DNA of 50,711 bases from Flavipsychrobacter sp. (GCA_021155965.1 JAJNBJ010000027.1:1-50711), one strand, 5' to 3'; counted from the first letter of the stretch, positions 41,441 to 49,785 are shown. A program made the numbers and translations. Notes: generated by a model from the letters alone, not told the origin.

Positions 41441-42253
41441 ATGTCTGATATAAGTAACATTGAAAGGATCAAGCTTGAAAAGTTATTAGTGAATAGTGGC
41501 TACGTACTTGATTTTTCCAATCGCACATTTGCTGACTTTATACAAGAGAATATCGGAATTGATATCTATAGTGAGAAGTATTCAGATGTAGGTGAATCAA
41601 AGGCCAATCGATTACGAACATTATGGAAAAAAGAAGGTAACCCGATAGTCGCTAAATTATTGTTTGCATTATTGGAGTATTGTAAAGAAATATACATTCC
41701 AAATACTAGTGGATGGACAGATGAAATGCAAGAGTTATATAAATATGGAATAAGTATAGCTAAGCGACTTCATGGAGAGATAGGTGAACATGTTGAAGCG
41801 ATTAAAGTCATTTCTGAAGATAAATGTTTTGAAACAGTAGGTAAATCTGTAAGACAATTGATAAATGAAAATAAGCCGGAAGAAGCAATAGATAGATTAC
41901 ATACCTATTTTGTAATGTTTATTCGAAATTTATGTACGAAGCATCGTATTCCTTTTGATAGTAATAAAGCGATTCATAGTTTGCTGGGAGAGTATATAAA
42001 GCTTATTGCTGGAAAAGGGTTATTGGAGTCAGTTATGGGAGAGCGCATTTTGAAAAATTCTATTAGTATAATAGATGCATTCAATGATGTTAGAAACAAT
42101 AAGAGTTTAGCACATGCTAATAAATTGTTAGGGTATGATGAAAGTTTATTGATTTTTAGAACCGTATCAAGTGTAATAGCATTTATTAATTCTATTGAGT
42201 TAAAGTTTGATCCACAGAACAAACAACCATCAGTAGACGATTTGCCATTTTAA
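41441..42253 (+). CDS. Abortive-infection (Abi C-terminal, HEPN-like) defence protein
   Basis: A 270-aa protein. The N-terminal part (about 10-110: FADFIQENIGIDIYSEKY, SKANRLRTLWKKEGNP) resembles the N-terminal domain of AbiJ-type proteins. The C-terminal part (about 140-260) fits the Abi-C domain: RLHTYFVMFIRNLCTKHRI, then SIIDAFNDVRNNKSLAHANKLL. Arg218 and His225 (RNNKSLAH) make an R-x6-H motif as in HEPN ribonucleases. Such proteins are thought to sense phage and kill or arrest the cell by cutting RNA. The gene is plainly AT-rich beside its neighbours, with many AAA, ATA and TTA codons, which suggests recent acquisition. It sits alone between housekeeping-type genes. Confidence 0.82.
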   Translation: MSDISNIERIKLEKLLVNSGYVLDFSNRTFADFIQENIGIDIYSEKYSDVGESKANRLRTLWKKEGNPIVAKLLFALLEYCKEIYIPNTSGWTDEMQELYKYGISIAKRLHGEIGEHVEAIKVISEDKCFETVGKSVRQLINENKPEEAIDRLHTYFVMFIRNLCTKHRIPFDSNKAIHSLLGEYIKLIAGKGLLESVMGERILKNSISIIDAFNDVRNNKSLAHANKLLGYDESLLIFRTVSSVIAFINSIELKFDPQNKQPSVDDLPF

Positions 42254-42263
42254 TTTTACGAAA

Positions 42264-42818
42264 ATGCAATACACAGATGGCCTCCAATCTCCCCGTCTCA
42301 TCACCCGCTTTGTTACGCAGGCTGATGTCCCTGTGTGGCTGGAATATTGCAAAGACCCTGTAGCTACGAAGTTTACAGCCATACCCGGCAAAACACCCGA
42401 AGAGTTAGCACAGTTCTTTATAGACCGTACAATGCAACGCTATGCAGAAGGCAGGTATGGCTTGCAGGCGCTTATCAGTAAAGAAACAGGCGAGTTTGTT
42501 GGCAAATGTGGCTTGCTGCTGCAAAATGTAAACGGTGTGGATGAGGTGGAGATCGGTTATCACCTGTTGCCACGCTTCTGGGGCAAGGGCTATGCTGTAG
42601 AGGGTGCACAACTTTTCCGCGACTATGGTTTTGAAAACAATGTTGCACCATCTATCATATCCATCATAGACCCGGACAATGTTTCATCATCGAAGGTGGC
42701 AGAACGTAACGGCATGACGTTGGCAGAAAAAAATGTATTCTTCCACGATACGCACTACAACATCTTCCGCATTACAAGAAAAGAATGGGAAACGCTTAAG
42801 AAGAATAATACCATTTAA
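42264..42818 (+). CDS. GNAT-family N-acetyltransferase 1
   Basis: A 184-aa protein of the RimJ/RimL-like acetyltransferase group: SPRLITRFVTQADVPVWLEY at the start, acceptor loop region GLQALISKETGEFVGKCGLL, then VEIGYHLLPRFWGKGYAVEG with the acetyl-CoA-binding RFWGKGYA, and NVSSSKVAERNGM. It transfers acetyl from acetyl-CoA to an amino group on an unknown substrate. Its composition is back to the genome average, unlike the defence gene 10 bases upstream. Confidence 0.9.
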   Translation: MQYTDGLQSPRLITRFVTQADVPVWLEYCKDPVATKFTAIPGKTPEELAQFFIDRTMQRYAEGRYGLQALISKETGEFVGKCGLLLQNVNGVDEVEIGYHLLPRFWGKGYAVEGAQLFRDYGFENNVAPSIISIIDPDNVSSSKVAERNGMTLAEKNVFFHDTHYNIFRITRKEWETLKKNNTI

Positions 42819-42840
42819 ACTTTAAAAAATGGTATGGACT

Positions 42841-42875
42841 TTTGCGTGCTTTGCGTATCCTTTGCGCCTTTGCGT
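42841..42875. repeat. TTTGCG-type short repeat cluster
   Basis: Four TTTGCG words at 42841, 42850, 42861 and 42869 lie between the two convergent acetyltransferase genes. A similar cluster of TTGCGCA words is found at 49725-49785. Confidence 0.6.
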
Positions 42876-42902
42876 GAAAATTTAAATGCCGGTTTTTGAT
42901 GG

Positions 42903-43460
42903 TTACTCGGTATAAGGCTTCAGCAGCGAATAAATAACAGTGTCCCTGAAACTCCCTTCCCAGTAAAAGTTCTCTTTAAAATAAGCTTCCTGTTTAAAGT
43001 TGTTGGCTTCCAGCAATTTGCGTGATGCAGTATTTTCAGGGTTTACATGCGCCTCTACCGAATGCAGGCCCATAATATTGAATCCATATTGCAGCACTGC
43101 TTTCAGTGCTTCGCTCACCAGCCCTTTACCCTGGTGTCGGGTATCCATCATATAGCCCACCTCTGCACGGTAGTGGGCTTTCATTAGTATATGAAAGCTC
43201 ATGTGGCCTATCATCGTGGGGGCATCTTTTAAAGTTATTGCCCATGCAATGCCCTCATTGTTATTCACCATGTTAGTTATCTTCTCTATGAATGGGAAGG
43301 TCTCTTCAATGCTCTTGGGTCTTGGCCGGTCTATATATCTCATTATCGCTTCGTCGGTTCGCATCCGGTACATTTCGTTTACATCATCATTGGTAAAAGC
43401 TCTTAATACCAATCGTTCCGTTGCTAAGACAGGGAATGGGTTGAAATTTACTTGCAGCAT
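42903..43460 (-). CDS. GNAT-family N-acetyltransferase 2
   Basis: A 185-aa acetyltransferase with TERLVLRAFTNDDVNEMYRM at the start, IGHMSFHILMKAHYRAEVGY, the acetyl-CoA-binding segment DTRHQGKGLVSEALKAVL and the downstream HVNPENTASRKLLEANNF, all typical of the RimJ-like group. The substrate is not deducible. It converges on the first acetyltransferase gene; the two are not close copies. Confidence 0.9.
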   Translation of the reverse strand: MLQVNFNPFPVLATERLVLRAFTNDDVNEMYRMRTDEAIMRYIDRPRPKSIEETFPFIEKITNMVNNNEGIAWAITLKDAPTMIGHMSFHILMKAHYRAEVGYMMDTRHQGKGLVSEALKAVLQYGFNIMGLHSVEAHVNPENTASRKLLEANNFKQEAYFKENFYWEGSFRDTVIYSLLKPYTE

Positions 43461-43616
43461 AATTTATTGTAACTTTTTTGCAATACTAATCGATTTGGTG
43501 CATTTCAGATATTCACGCAGGGCTGCCCATAAAAATTCACTTTGTGATAGGTTTATTTGGCACAGATTTTGCAGCATTTAACTCCCGAAGTTCTTTGAAA
43601 TATTGCATTGTTAACT

Positions 43617-43636
43617 GACTCATGACTTACGACTAT
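43617..43636. repeat. Partial copy of the heptamer repeat
   Basis: GACTCATGACTTACGACTAT is the same heptamer series as the right arm in the iscU-iscA gap (19761-19795), here without the facing arm. Confidence 0.75.
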
Positions 43637-43844
43637 TATACCCAAAATGCCGTTTATTAGACCCTTTTATACCCTTTTAGACATGAGCACAAAAACACAT
43701 AACATTTGCCCATAGCGCATTTCACCTGTACCCGCTAAAAATTATTAACCGAAAACAGGCACCTCCCGAAAATTATACCCCCGTACGGGAAGATTTGAAA
43801 TACATCCATTGATTTACATCAGAATAGTTATAAGCTAAATGTAT

Positions 43845-43852
43845 TATTTTTG
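43845..43852 (+). promoter_or_regulatory. -7 box (TATTTTTG) before the DUF4476 gene
   Basis: Fits TAnnTTTG and lies 19 bases before the ATG at 43872. No strong -33 element is recognised. Confidence 0.45.
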
Positions 43853-43871
43853 CACGCACAAAACATAGATT

Positions 43872-44810
43872 ATGAAATTAAAATTATTATTATCGTTTAT
43901 TGCTTTCATGCCATTGCTTGCTTTCGGACAGGGTGCAAGCCTTACTATTTTCTCTGAAGACGGAGATAAATTTATCCTTTACCTGAATGGCCAGCAGCAA
44001 AACAACATAGGCCAGACCAACCTGCGTCTCGATGGTCTTAGCCAGCCTTATTACCAGGCAAAGATCGTTTTCGAGGATAAAGCTAAAGCAGCAATAAGCA
44101 AAAATATCCCCGTTAATGACCCATCTACCAACGAGCCTGCTGATGTTGTGTATAAGATAAAGAACAAAGACGGCGAGATGAAGCTGCGTTATTTCTCGGC
44201 ACAGCCCGTTCAGCCAAATTATGTTCCACCTGCTGATGTGTATGTGGTACATTATGGCCAGCCAGACCGTGGTACAACAACCGTAACACAAACTACTACC
44301 ACCACAACTACAGGTGGCAACGGCGGCGGCGGCAGCGTTACTATTGGTTTTGATGCCGGTCCTGGTGATGGCAGCGGTAACGGCGGTGTGAATATCAACA
44401 TGAATGTTAGCGACCCTAACATGAATACCAGGCAGACAACCACCACAACTACTACCAGCTATTCCAGCACATCCACAAGCAGCAACTACGACAACCAGCC
44501 CGCTAATACTGGCTGCCAGTACGCAATGAATACCCGCGATTTTGCAGCAGCGAAGCAAACCGTAGCAGATGCCAGCTTTGAGGAAACAAAACTCTCTACT
44601 GCAAAAACCATATTAACATCTAATTGCTTCAATACAAACCAGGTGATAGAGATCTGCAAATTGTTTGGGTTTGAGCAATCAAAACTTGATTTTGCAAAAT
44701 TTGCCTTTGGCAAAACAACTGACCCTGGTAATTACTTCAAAGTAAACAATGTTTTCAGCTTCGATGCCAGCAAAACCGAACTGAACAACTATACAAGCGG
44801 TCATAGATAA
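43872..44810 (+). CDS. DUF4476-domain secreted protein
   Basis: A 312-aa protein with a signal peptide (MKLKLLLSFIAFMPLLAFGQ). A beta-rich N-terminal domain (to about 120) is followed by a long Thr/Gly/Asn/Ser-rich linker (about 135-210, with TTTTTTTGGNGGGGS and a second Thr run) and the C-terminal DUF4476 domain (about 218-300: DFAAAKQTVADASFEETKLS, NQVIEICKLFGFEQSKLDF). DUF4476 proteins are common in Bacteroidota, with no known biochemical role. It has its own promoter box and a likely terminator, so it is probably monocistronic. Confidence 0.85.
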   Translation: MKLKLLLSFIAFMPLLAFGQGASLTIFSEDGDKFILYLNGQQQNNIGQTNLRLDGLSQPYYQAKIVFEDKAKAAISKNIPVNDPSTNEPADVVYKIKNKDGEMKLRYFSAQPVQPNYVPPADVYVVHYGQPDRGTTTVTQTTTTTTTGGNGGGGSVTIGFDAGPGDGSGNGGVNINMNVSDPNMNTRQTTTTTTTSYSSTSTSSNYDNQPANTGCQYAMNTRDFAAAKQTVADASFEETKLSTAKTILTSNCFNTNQVIEICKLFGFEQSKLDFAKFAFGKTTDPGNYFKVNNVFSFDASKTELNNYTSGHR

Positions 44811-44832
44811 TGGTGGCTGCCAGAGAAATATT

Positions 44833-44863
44833 GGTGCCCTCGCAATTTTGTGGGGGCACTTTC
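44833..44863. terminator. Possible terminator after the DUF4476 gene
   Basis: GTGCCC (44834-44839) pairs with GGGCAC (44854-44859), and the helix can extend to about 12 pairs with two G-U pairs towards a small loop; a short TTTC follows. Weaker than the terminators at 5030 and 40166. Confidence 0.5.
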
Positions 44864-44939
44864 ATATAAACCCAGGCATTTAACTTTTGAATGTAACTGA
44901 AGTCAAATAACAAAAGATACCGGAATTAAAGCTATCAGG

Positions 44940-46190
44940 TTGGGAAGTGTAAAATGTCTTTGGGTATTGGTTTGCATGTTTTTCTGCTGTGCCGCTATGG
45001 CGCAGGAAAAACACGTTATACCCCTGCCTCTTTCCGATTCTGCAGAGCATGCAGATGTGATCATAGCATCAAAATATAACAATCAGCTTGACCTGGTGGA
45101 TATTTGCCGGAATTTATTGCACCCCGGCACAGGCAAACGCATGGAGACGGGACAATTAAAATCAAACAAGCTGCGCATGTCTGTAGTGCCTGCGGCTGGC
45201 TATACATTACAGACCAATTTTGCAGGGCTCATCGCTGCCAATGCAACATTTTTCACAGACAGTACGGCCAGTGCATCAACCATATTGACCAGCATCACCT
45301 ATACGGTACGCAACCAGGTAATACTGCCGTACCAAACCAGCATCTGGACAAAGCACAATAAGTATAACATTATTGTAGACTGGCGCTATTTCTATTTCCC
45401 TTCGTTTACCTATGGGTTGGGTGGATACACCTCGCTCAATGATGGTTATATCGTCAATTATTCGTCCATTAATCTTGCTCAGGCATTGCTCCGCAGGGTG
45501 GCGAATAATATGTATGCAGGTCTGGGGTATAATTTTAACTACTACTGGGGTATTAAGGAATTGAACCCTCCTGTAAGCACACTTACAGACTTTAATCAAT
45601 ACGGCTATTCTGAACAGGAAATTGCTTCTGGGCTTACTTTAAATTTTCTTTACGATACCCGCGATAACCCTGTGAATGCGGAGAGTGGGAATTTTGTAAA
45701 GGCGATCTACAGGTCAAACCTGGCTTTCATGGGTAATAAAGCAGACTGGCACTCGTTGATTATTGACCTGCGTAAGTACATTCGTTTTCCTGCCCGGTCG
45801 AACAACGTGATTGCCTTGTGGAGCTATGAATGGCTTACGCTTGATGGCAGGCCGCCTTTCCTTATGCTGCCCTGCACCGGCGGTGACCCATACATGAATA
45901 CTGGCAGGGGTTATATTCAAGGAAGGTTCAGGGGCAAGAATATGCTTTATGCAGAAGGGGAATATCGTTTCAGACTCATGCGTAACGGATTATTAGGCGG
46001 TGTTGTTTTTGCAAATGCACAGTCATTTACAGAACAGGTATCGAAGAAATTTGAGGTTATTGCCCCCGGCTATGGCTTCGGGTTAAGGTTCAAGTTCAAT
46101 AAGTTCTCACGCACTAATGTGGCTATAGATTATGGCTTTGGTATGGGTGGCTCGCATGGGTTGTTTGTGAATGTAGGCGAAGTGTTTTAG
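44940..46190 (+). CDS. Omp85/BamA-TamA-like outer-membrane barrel without POTRA domains
   Basis: A 416-aa secreted protein. The only usable start is TTG at 44940: no upstream ATG exists in frame after the stop at 44898-44900, and from TTG a normal signal sequence follows (GSVKCLWVLVCMFFCCAAMAQ). The mature part is nearly all barrel, with D15-type landmarks LTLNFLYDTRDNPVNAESGN and GRGYIQGRFRGKNMLYAEGEYRF, the latter the RGF/VRGF-like strand region of Omp85 barrels. POTRA domains are missing, so it is unlikely to be the main BamA; short Omp85-like proteins exist as lipases' partners or of unknown use. It ends in FVNVGEVF with a terminal Phe. The TIGR02757 gene starts 14 bases on. Confidence 0.82.
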   Translation: MGSVKCLWVLVCMFFCCAAMAQEKHVIPLPLSDSAEHADVIIASKYNNQLDLVDICRNLLHPGTGKRMETGQLKSNKLRMSVVPAAGYTLQTNFAGLIAANATFFTDSTASASTILTSITYTVRNQVILPYQTSIWTKHNKYNIIVDWRYFYFPSFTYGLGGYTSLNDGYIVNYSSINLAQALLRRVANNMYAGLGYNFNYYWGIKELNPPVSTLTDFNQYGYSEQEIASGLTLNFLYDTRDNPVNAESGNFVKAIYRSNLAFMGNKADWHSLIIDLRKYIRFPARSNNVIALWSYEWLTLDGRPPFLMLPCTGGDPYMNTGRGYIQGRFRGKNMLYAEGEYRFRLMRNGLLGGVVFANAQSFTEQVSKKFEVIAPGYGFGLRFKFNKFSRTNVAIDYGFGMGGSHGLFVNVGEVF

Positions 46191-46204
46191 TTTATCTTTA
46201 CCTA

Positions 46205-46978
46205 ATGGAGAATATAGTGCAGCTGAAAAAATTTCTTGATGCCAAAGTACTGCTCTATAACCAGCCGTCATTTATAGAAAAAGATCCTGTTTCCATACCT
46301 CATTCGTTCATTAAAAAACAAGATATTGAAATTGCAGGTTTATTTGCGGCTGTACTGGCTTGGGGCAACCGAACTACCATCATCAACAATTGCAAAAAGC
46401 TGATGGGGTGGATGGATAACAGCCCTCATGATTTTATCCTGCACCATAAGGATACGCAACTAAAGTCTTTCATCGGGTTTGTACATCGTACCTTTAACGC
46501 TACAGACCTTTTGTACTTCCTGCACTTTCTTCAACACCATTACCGCAAATACGATTCGCTGGAAGATGCATTTGTACCGGGTAGGAATTATAAAGAGAAT
46601 AGTGTGGAGCAGGCGCTCATTCATTTTCACCATTACTTTTTCTCTATAGAGCACCCGCAACGCACCCGCAAACATATTTCCACACCCGAGCGAAACTCTG
46701 CCTGCAAACGAATAAACATGTACTTGCGCTGGATGGTAAGAAAAGATAAAAACGGGGTAGATTTTGGCATATGGACGAAGATAAAACCGCATCAATTGGT
46801 ATGCCCGTTGGATGTGCATGTAGCCCGTGTGGCCGAAAGGCTGGAACTGATAGATAACGACAAATCGAACTGGGCAAATGCGTTGGAGCTTACGAACCGG
46901 CTTAAAGAGCTGAACCCGCAGGATCCCGCCATCTACGATTTTGCATTATTTGGTATTGGTATGGCTGAGCGGTTTTAA
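46205..46978 (+). CDS. TIGR02757 family protein
   Basis: A 257-aa soluble protein of the TIGR02757 (DUF2400) family, found mainly in Bacteroidota and a few other groups. Landmarks: DIEIAGLFAAVLAWGNRTTI, RTFNATDLLYFLHFL, CKRINMYLRWMVRKDKNGVD, and CPLDVHVARVAERL, the last recalling the helix-hairpin DNA glycosylase fold. It has no proven function; a nucleic-acid role is only inferred from that resemblance. It lies between an Omp85-like gene and glycyl-tRNA synthetase. Confidence 0.9.
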   Translation: MENIVQLKKFLDAKVLLYNQPSFIEKDPVSIPHSFIKKQDIEIAGLFAAVLAWGNRTTIINNCKKLMGWMDNSPHDFILHHKDTQLKSFIGFVHRTFNATDLLYFLHFLQHHYRKYDSLEDAFVPGRNYKENSVEQALIHFHHYFFSIEHPQRTRKHISTPERNSACKRINMYLRWMVRKDKNGVDFGIWTKIKPHQLVCPLDVHVARVAERLELIDNDKSNWANALELTNRLKELNPQDPAIYDFALFGIGMAERF

Positions 46979-46990
46979 TCGGGTTTTACC

Positions 46991-46998
46991 TATTTTTG
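46991..46998 (+). promoter_or_regulatory. -7 box (TATTTTTG) of the glycyl-tRNA synthetase gene
   Basis: Fits TAnnTTTG and ends six bases before the ATG at 47005, predicting a nearly leaderless mRNA. Confidence 0.5.
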
Positions 46999-47004
46999 CG
47001 CCCT

Positions 47005-48435
47005 ATGGCAAATGATAATAAATTACAAAATATTATAGGGCATTGTAAGGAGTACGGTTTTGTCTTTCAATCAAGCGAGATATATGATGGGTTAAGTGCT
47101 GTATATGACTACGGCCAACTGGGCGCGGAACTGAAAAGAAATATACGCGACTACTGGTGGCGCAGCATGACGCAGATGCATGATAACATAGTGGGCATCG
47201 ATGCAGCCATATTCATGCACCCTACAGTATGGAAAGCAAGCGGGCACGTTGACAACTTCAGCGACCCGATGATAGATAATAAAGACAGCCAGAAACGTTA
47301 CCGCGTCGATCACCTGATAGAGGGTTTTGTAGAAACACTTGATAAGGAGAAAGGTGACGCAATGTTGCAGCAAATGGACCAGTTGCTGGCAGCAAACGAT
47401 TTTGCCGGGTTAAAGAAGCTGATAGAAGACAACAAAATAAGCTGTGCTATAAGCGGCACCTGCAACTGGACAGATGTGCGCCAGTTCAACCTGATGTTCT
47501 CAACAGAAATTGGCTCTGTGGCTGAAGAAGCGAATGTGATTTACCTGCGACCGGAAACGGCTCAGGGGATATTTGTAAACTTCCTGAATGTGCAGAAGAC
47601 AGGGAGGATGAAAATACCTTTTGGTATAGCGCAGACAGGTAAGGCTTTCAGGAATGAGATAGTAGCGCGTGGCTTCATCTTTCGTATGCGGGAGTTTGAG
47701 CAGATGGAGATGCAGTTTTTCATCAAGCCCGGTACGCAGAAGGAGTGGTATGAATACTGGAAAGAAGCCCGTATGAAGTGGCATATGACCCTCGGCATAG
47801 CACCTGAACGCTACCGTTTTCATGATCATGTGAAGCTGGCGCACTATGCTGATGCTGCATGCGACATTGAGTACGATTTCCCGATGGGCTTTAAGGAGGT
47901 TGAAGGCATACACAGCCGCACCGACTTCGACCTGAAAAACCACCAGGAATTCAGTGGCAAGAAGCTTACTTACTTTGATACGGACATTAACCAGCACTAC
48001 ATCCCTTATGTAATAGAAACATCGATAGGGCTTGACAGAACGGTGATGATGATATTGAGTGACTCTTATAAGGAGGAAGACCTGAGCACCGCTGAGAAGC
48101 AGGATAGCCGCGTGGTGCTGAGTTTCCCGCCGATGCTGGCGCCTGTGAAGCTGGCTGTGCTGCCGCTGACCAAGAAGGATGGGCTACCGGAAATAGCACG
48201 CGAACTGATTGACCAATGCAAGCCACACTTCAAGTGTTTTTATGAAGAGAAGGACAGCATTGGTAAGCGCTACCGCAGGCAGGATGCAATTGGTACGCCG
48301 TTCTGCGTGACGATAGACCACCAGACCAAGGAAGACCAGACAGTGACCATCCGTTTCCGGGATAGTATGCTGCAGGAGCGCATAAACATTGCCGATGTGC
48401 GGCAGCTAGTGTCTGAAAAGGTAAAAATGTTTTAA
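47005..48435 (+). CDS. glyS: Glycyl-tRNA synthetase (alpha2 type)
   Basis: A 476-aa class II synthetase that charges tRNA-Gly. The ATG at 47005 is used; TTG at 46996 overlaps the promoter box. Class II motif 2 is RPETAQGIFVNFLNVQK plus FRNEIVARGFIFRMREFEQM, motif 3 is TSIGLDRTVMMIL, and the C-terminal anticodon-binding domain follows (APVKLAVLPLTKKDGLPEIA). This is the single-chain archaeal/eukaryotic-like form, not the GlyQ/GlyS heterotetramer; bacteria of this phylum commonly carry it. A hairpin terminator follows at 48459-48488. Confidence 0.96.
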   Translation: MANDNKLQNIIGHCKEYGFVFQSSEIYDGLSAVYDYGQLGAELKRNIRDYWWRSMTQMHDNIVGIDAAIFMHPTVWKASGHVDNFSDPMIDNKDSQKRYRVDHLIEGFVETLDKEKGDAMLQQMDQLLAANDFAGLKKLIEDNKISCAISGTCNWTDVRQFNLMFSTEIGSVAEEANVIYLRPETAQGIFVNFLNVQKTGRMKIPFGIAQTGKAFRNEIVARGFIFRMREFEQMEMQFFIKPGTQKEWYEYWKEARMKWHMTLGIAPERYRFHDHVKLAHYADAACDIEYDFPMGFKEVEGIHSRTDFDLKNHQEFSGKKLTYFDTDINQHYIPYVIETSIGLDRTVMMILSDSYKEEDLSTAEKQDSRVVLSFPPMLAPVKLAVLPLTKKDGLPEIARELIDQCKPHFKCFYEEKDSIGKRYRRQDAIGTPFCVTIDHQTKEDQTVTIRFRDSMLQERINIADVRQLVSEKVKMF

Positions 48436-48458
48436 TGATACTGCTGTAAAAATTGACT

Positions 48459-48488
48459 AAATTGCTGCTAACCGGCAGCAATTTTTTT
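48459..48488. terminator. Intrinsic terminator touching the next start codon
   Basis: Arms 48459-48468 and 48475-48484 form a 10-bp stem (core TTGCTGC) with a six-base loop; T-run 48482-48488 runs straight into the ATG at 48489. It ends the synthetase transcript and could act as an attenuator for the small downstream gene. Confidence 0.85.
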
Positions 48489-48809
48489 ATGGCAGATGTA
48501 TTACAGGAAGCAGCACAGGCCCTGAAGAATGACTGGGGCCTGCAATTACCCGATACGCTTTCGGAAGAGGCGATATTGCAGTTGCTGGCTGAACGTATTG
48601 TTACCATACTTGAGCGAGGCTCCGAGACGTTCTTCCAGCTGATGTACAGGCTGGATATTTCTGAAAAGAAGCTGAATATTGTATTGCAGCAAGATGATGT
48701 GCCTGCAAAAATTGCCCGCCTGATATATGACCGCCAGTTGCAGAAAATACAAAGCAGGCACGAGCACAGAGTGAACAGGGAGAGCAAGGATGAGGATCTG
48801 AAGTGGTAA
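48489..48809 (+). CDS. Small conserved helical protein (106 aa)
   Basis: The ATG at 48489 gives MADVLQEAAQALKNDW; the frame is open to 48453 but that extension overlaps the terminator. The chain is nearly all helix, with LAERIVTILERGSETFFQLMY, then RLDISEKKLNIVLQ and a basic C-terminus. I do not recognise a named domain; the pattern resembles a small conserved family in this phylum, from memory only. It starts directly after a hairpin terminator with no room for a leader, so its expression depends on read-through or on a promoter inside the synthetase gene. Confidence 0.65.
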   Translation: MADVLQEAAQALKNDWGLQLPDTLSEEAILQLLAERIVTILERGSETFFQLMYRLDISEKKLNIVLQQDDVPAKIARLIYDRQLQKIQSRHEHRVNRESKDEDLKW

Positions 48810-48810
48810 A

Positions 48811-48830
48811 GCCCCTGACCCCTAAAGTGG
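48811..48830. repeat. CCCCTAAA-type repeat fragment
   Basis: GCCCCTGACCCCTAAAGTGG is a degenerate copy of the element in the iscS-iscU gap. Confidence 0.5.
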
Positions 48831-48905
48831 AACCAACTATTTAGGTGAATAGTATTATTGGGCTGTGTAAAAGCATTGGGTTGCATAGGTTTTGGCTTTG
48901 TTTTT

Positions 48906-49616
48906 CTATTTGGTGAACTTGTAGCCGATGCCTCTTATTGAATGAAAGTGCCTTGGGTTGCGGCTGTCTTTCTCGAAGAATTTGCGGAAGTTGAGGATGA
49001 AGTTATCTATGGTGCGGGTGGTGGGGTAAACGTTGTAGCCCCATACTATCTGCAGTATCTGCTCGCGGCTTACTACTTCGCCTTCGTGCTCTATGAGCAG
49101 TTTTAGCAGCGCTGCTTCTTTTTTACTGAGCTCCTGTGTTTTTTTGTTTTTGTCTATACACTCGTGTGCAGCGAAATCTATTTTGCCGCCTTCAAATTCG
49201 TATATATCGCTGATGGCCTGGGGCTCTTTTATTTTTTTGTTCTTGGTAACGAGCTTGTCAACGCGCAGCAACAGTTCTTCCAGGTTGAAGGGTTTGGTGA
49301 GGTAATCGTCGCCACCTTTTTTGAGGCCGAGGACACGGTCGGCACCGGAGTTGCGGGCTGAGAGGAAGAGGATAGGCACATCGTTATGCTGCATGCGGAT
49401 GGTCTCGCAAACGGTGATGCCATCCATCTCGGGCAGCATGATATCGAGGATGATGAGGTCGAAGTATTCGTTCTTCACGGTTTTGATAACTGCGGGACCG
49501 TTATCAACTGTTGTCACTTCATAGCCTTCCAGCTCAAGATTGAGCCTGAGGGCTTCGCGAAGGCTTTCTTCATCTTCGGCTACCAGTAATGAGGCTTTGG
49601 TTTGTTTGGCTACCAT
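48906..49616 (-). CDS. OmpR/PhoB-type response regulator
   Basis: A 236-aa DNA-binding regulator. The receiver domain (about 9-125) has the acidic pair in LLVAEDEE, phospho-acceptor Asp58 in LIILDIMLPEMDG, Ser/Thr switch in FLSARNS and Lys108 in YLTKPF. The C-terminal winged helix (about 140-235) has LSKKEAALLKLLIEHEGEVV, SREQILQIVWG and RTIDNFILNFRKFFE. No histidine kinase gene is adjacent in this window, so the partner must be elsewhere or just beyond it. Targets unknown. Confidence 0.94.
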   Translation of the reverse strand: MVAKQTKASLLVAEDEESLREALRLNLELEGYEVTTVDNGPAVIKTVKNEYFDLIILDIMLPEMDGITVCETIRMQHNDVPILFLSARNSGADRVLGLKKGGDDYLTKPFNLEELLLRVDKLVTKNKKIKEPQAISDIYEFEGGKIDFAAHECIDKNKKTQELSKKEAALLKLLIEHEGEVVSREQILQIVWGYNVYPTTRTIDNFILNFRKFFEKDSRNPRHFHSIRGIGYKFTK

Positions 49617-49724
49617 AGGTTGAAATTACATTGTTTTTTTATTTTGCCCACTTTTACCATTTTTTTTGTGGGGAAACCGTTTTTCATATAAACAGTTGTT
49701 TTTCATTGGTTTATTAATTTTTTA

Positions 49725-49785
49725 TTGCGCACTATTTGCGCATTTCTTGCGCATTCTTTGCGCACTTTGTTACGAATTTTGCGCA
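49725..49785. repeat. TTGCGCA short repeat cluster
   Basis: Five TTGCGCA words lie within about 60 bases, spaced irregularly; related to the TTTGCG cluster at 42841-42875. Confidence 0.6.

Larger units (their letters stand above)
43461..43871. other. 410-base intergenic region
   Basis: No gene is seen. It contains the partial heptamer-repeat copy at 43617-43636, two direct copies of ACCCTTTTA at about 43660-43679, a ten-base palindrome CCCGTACGGG at 43780-43789, and the -7 box at 43845-43852 for the next gene. Confidence 0.6.

Noticed and set aside
48906-49616. Two-component pair at the response regulator
   Set aside because: No histidine kinase frame adjoins it on either side within the window.
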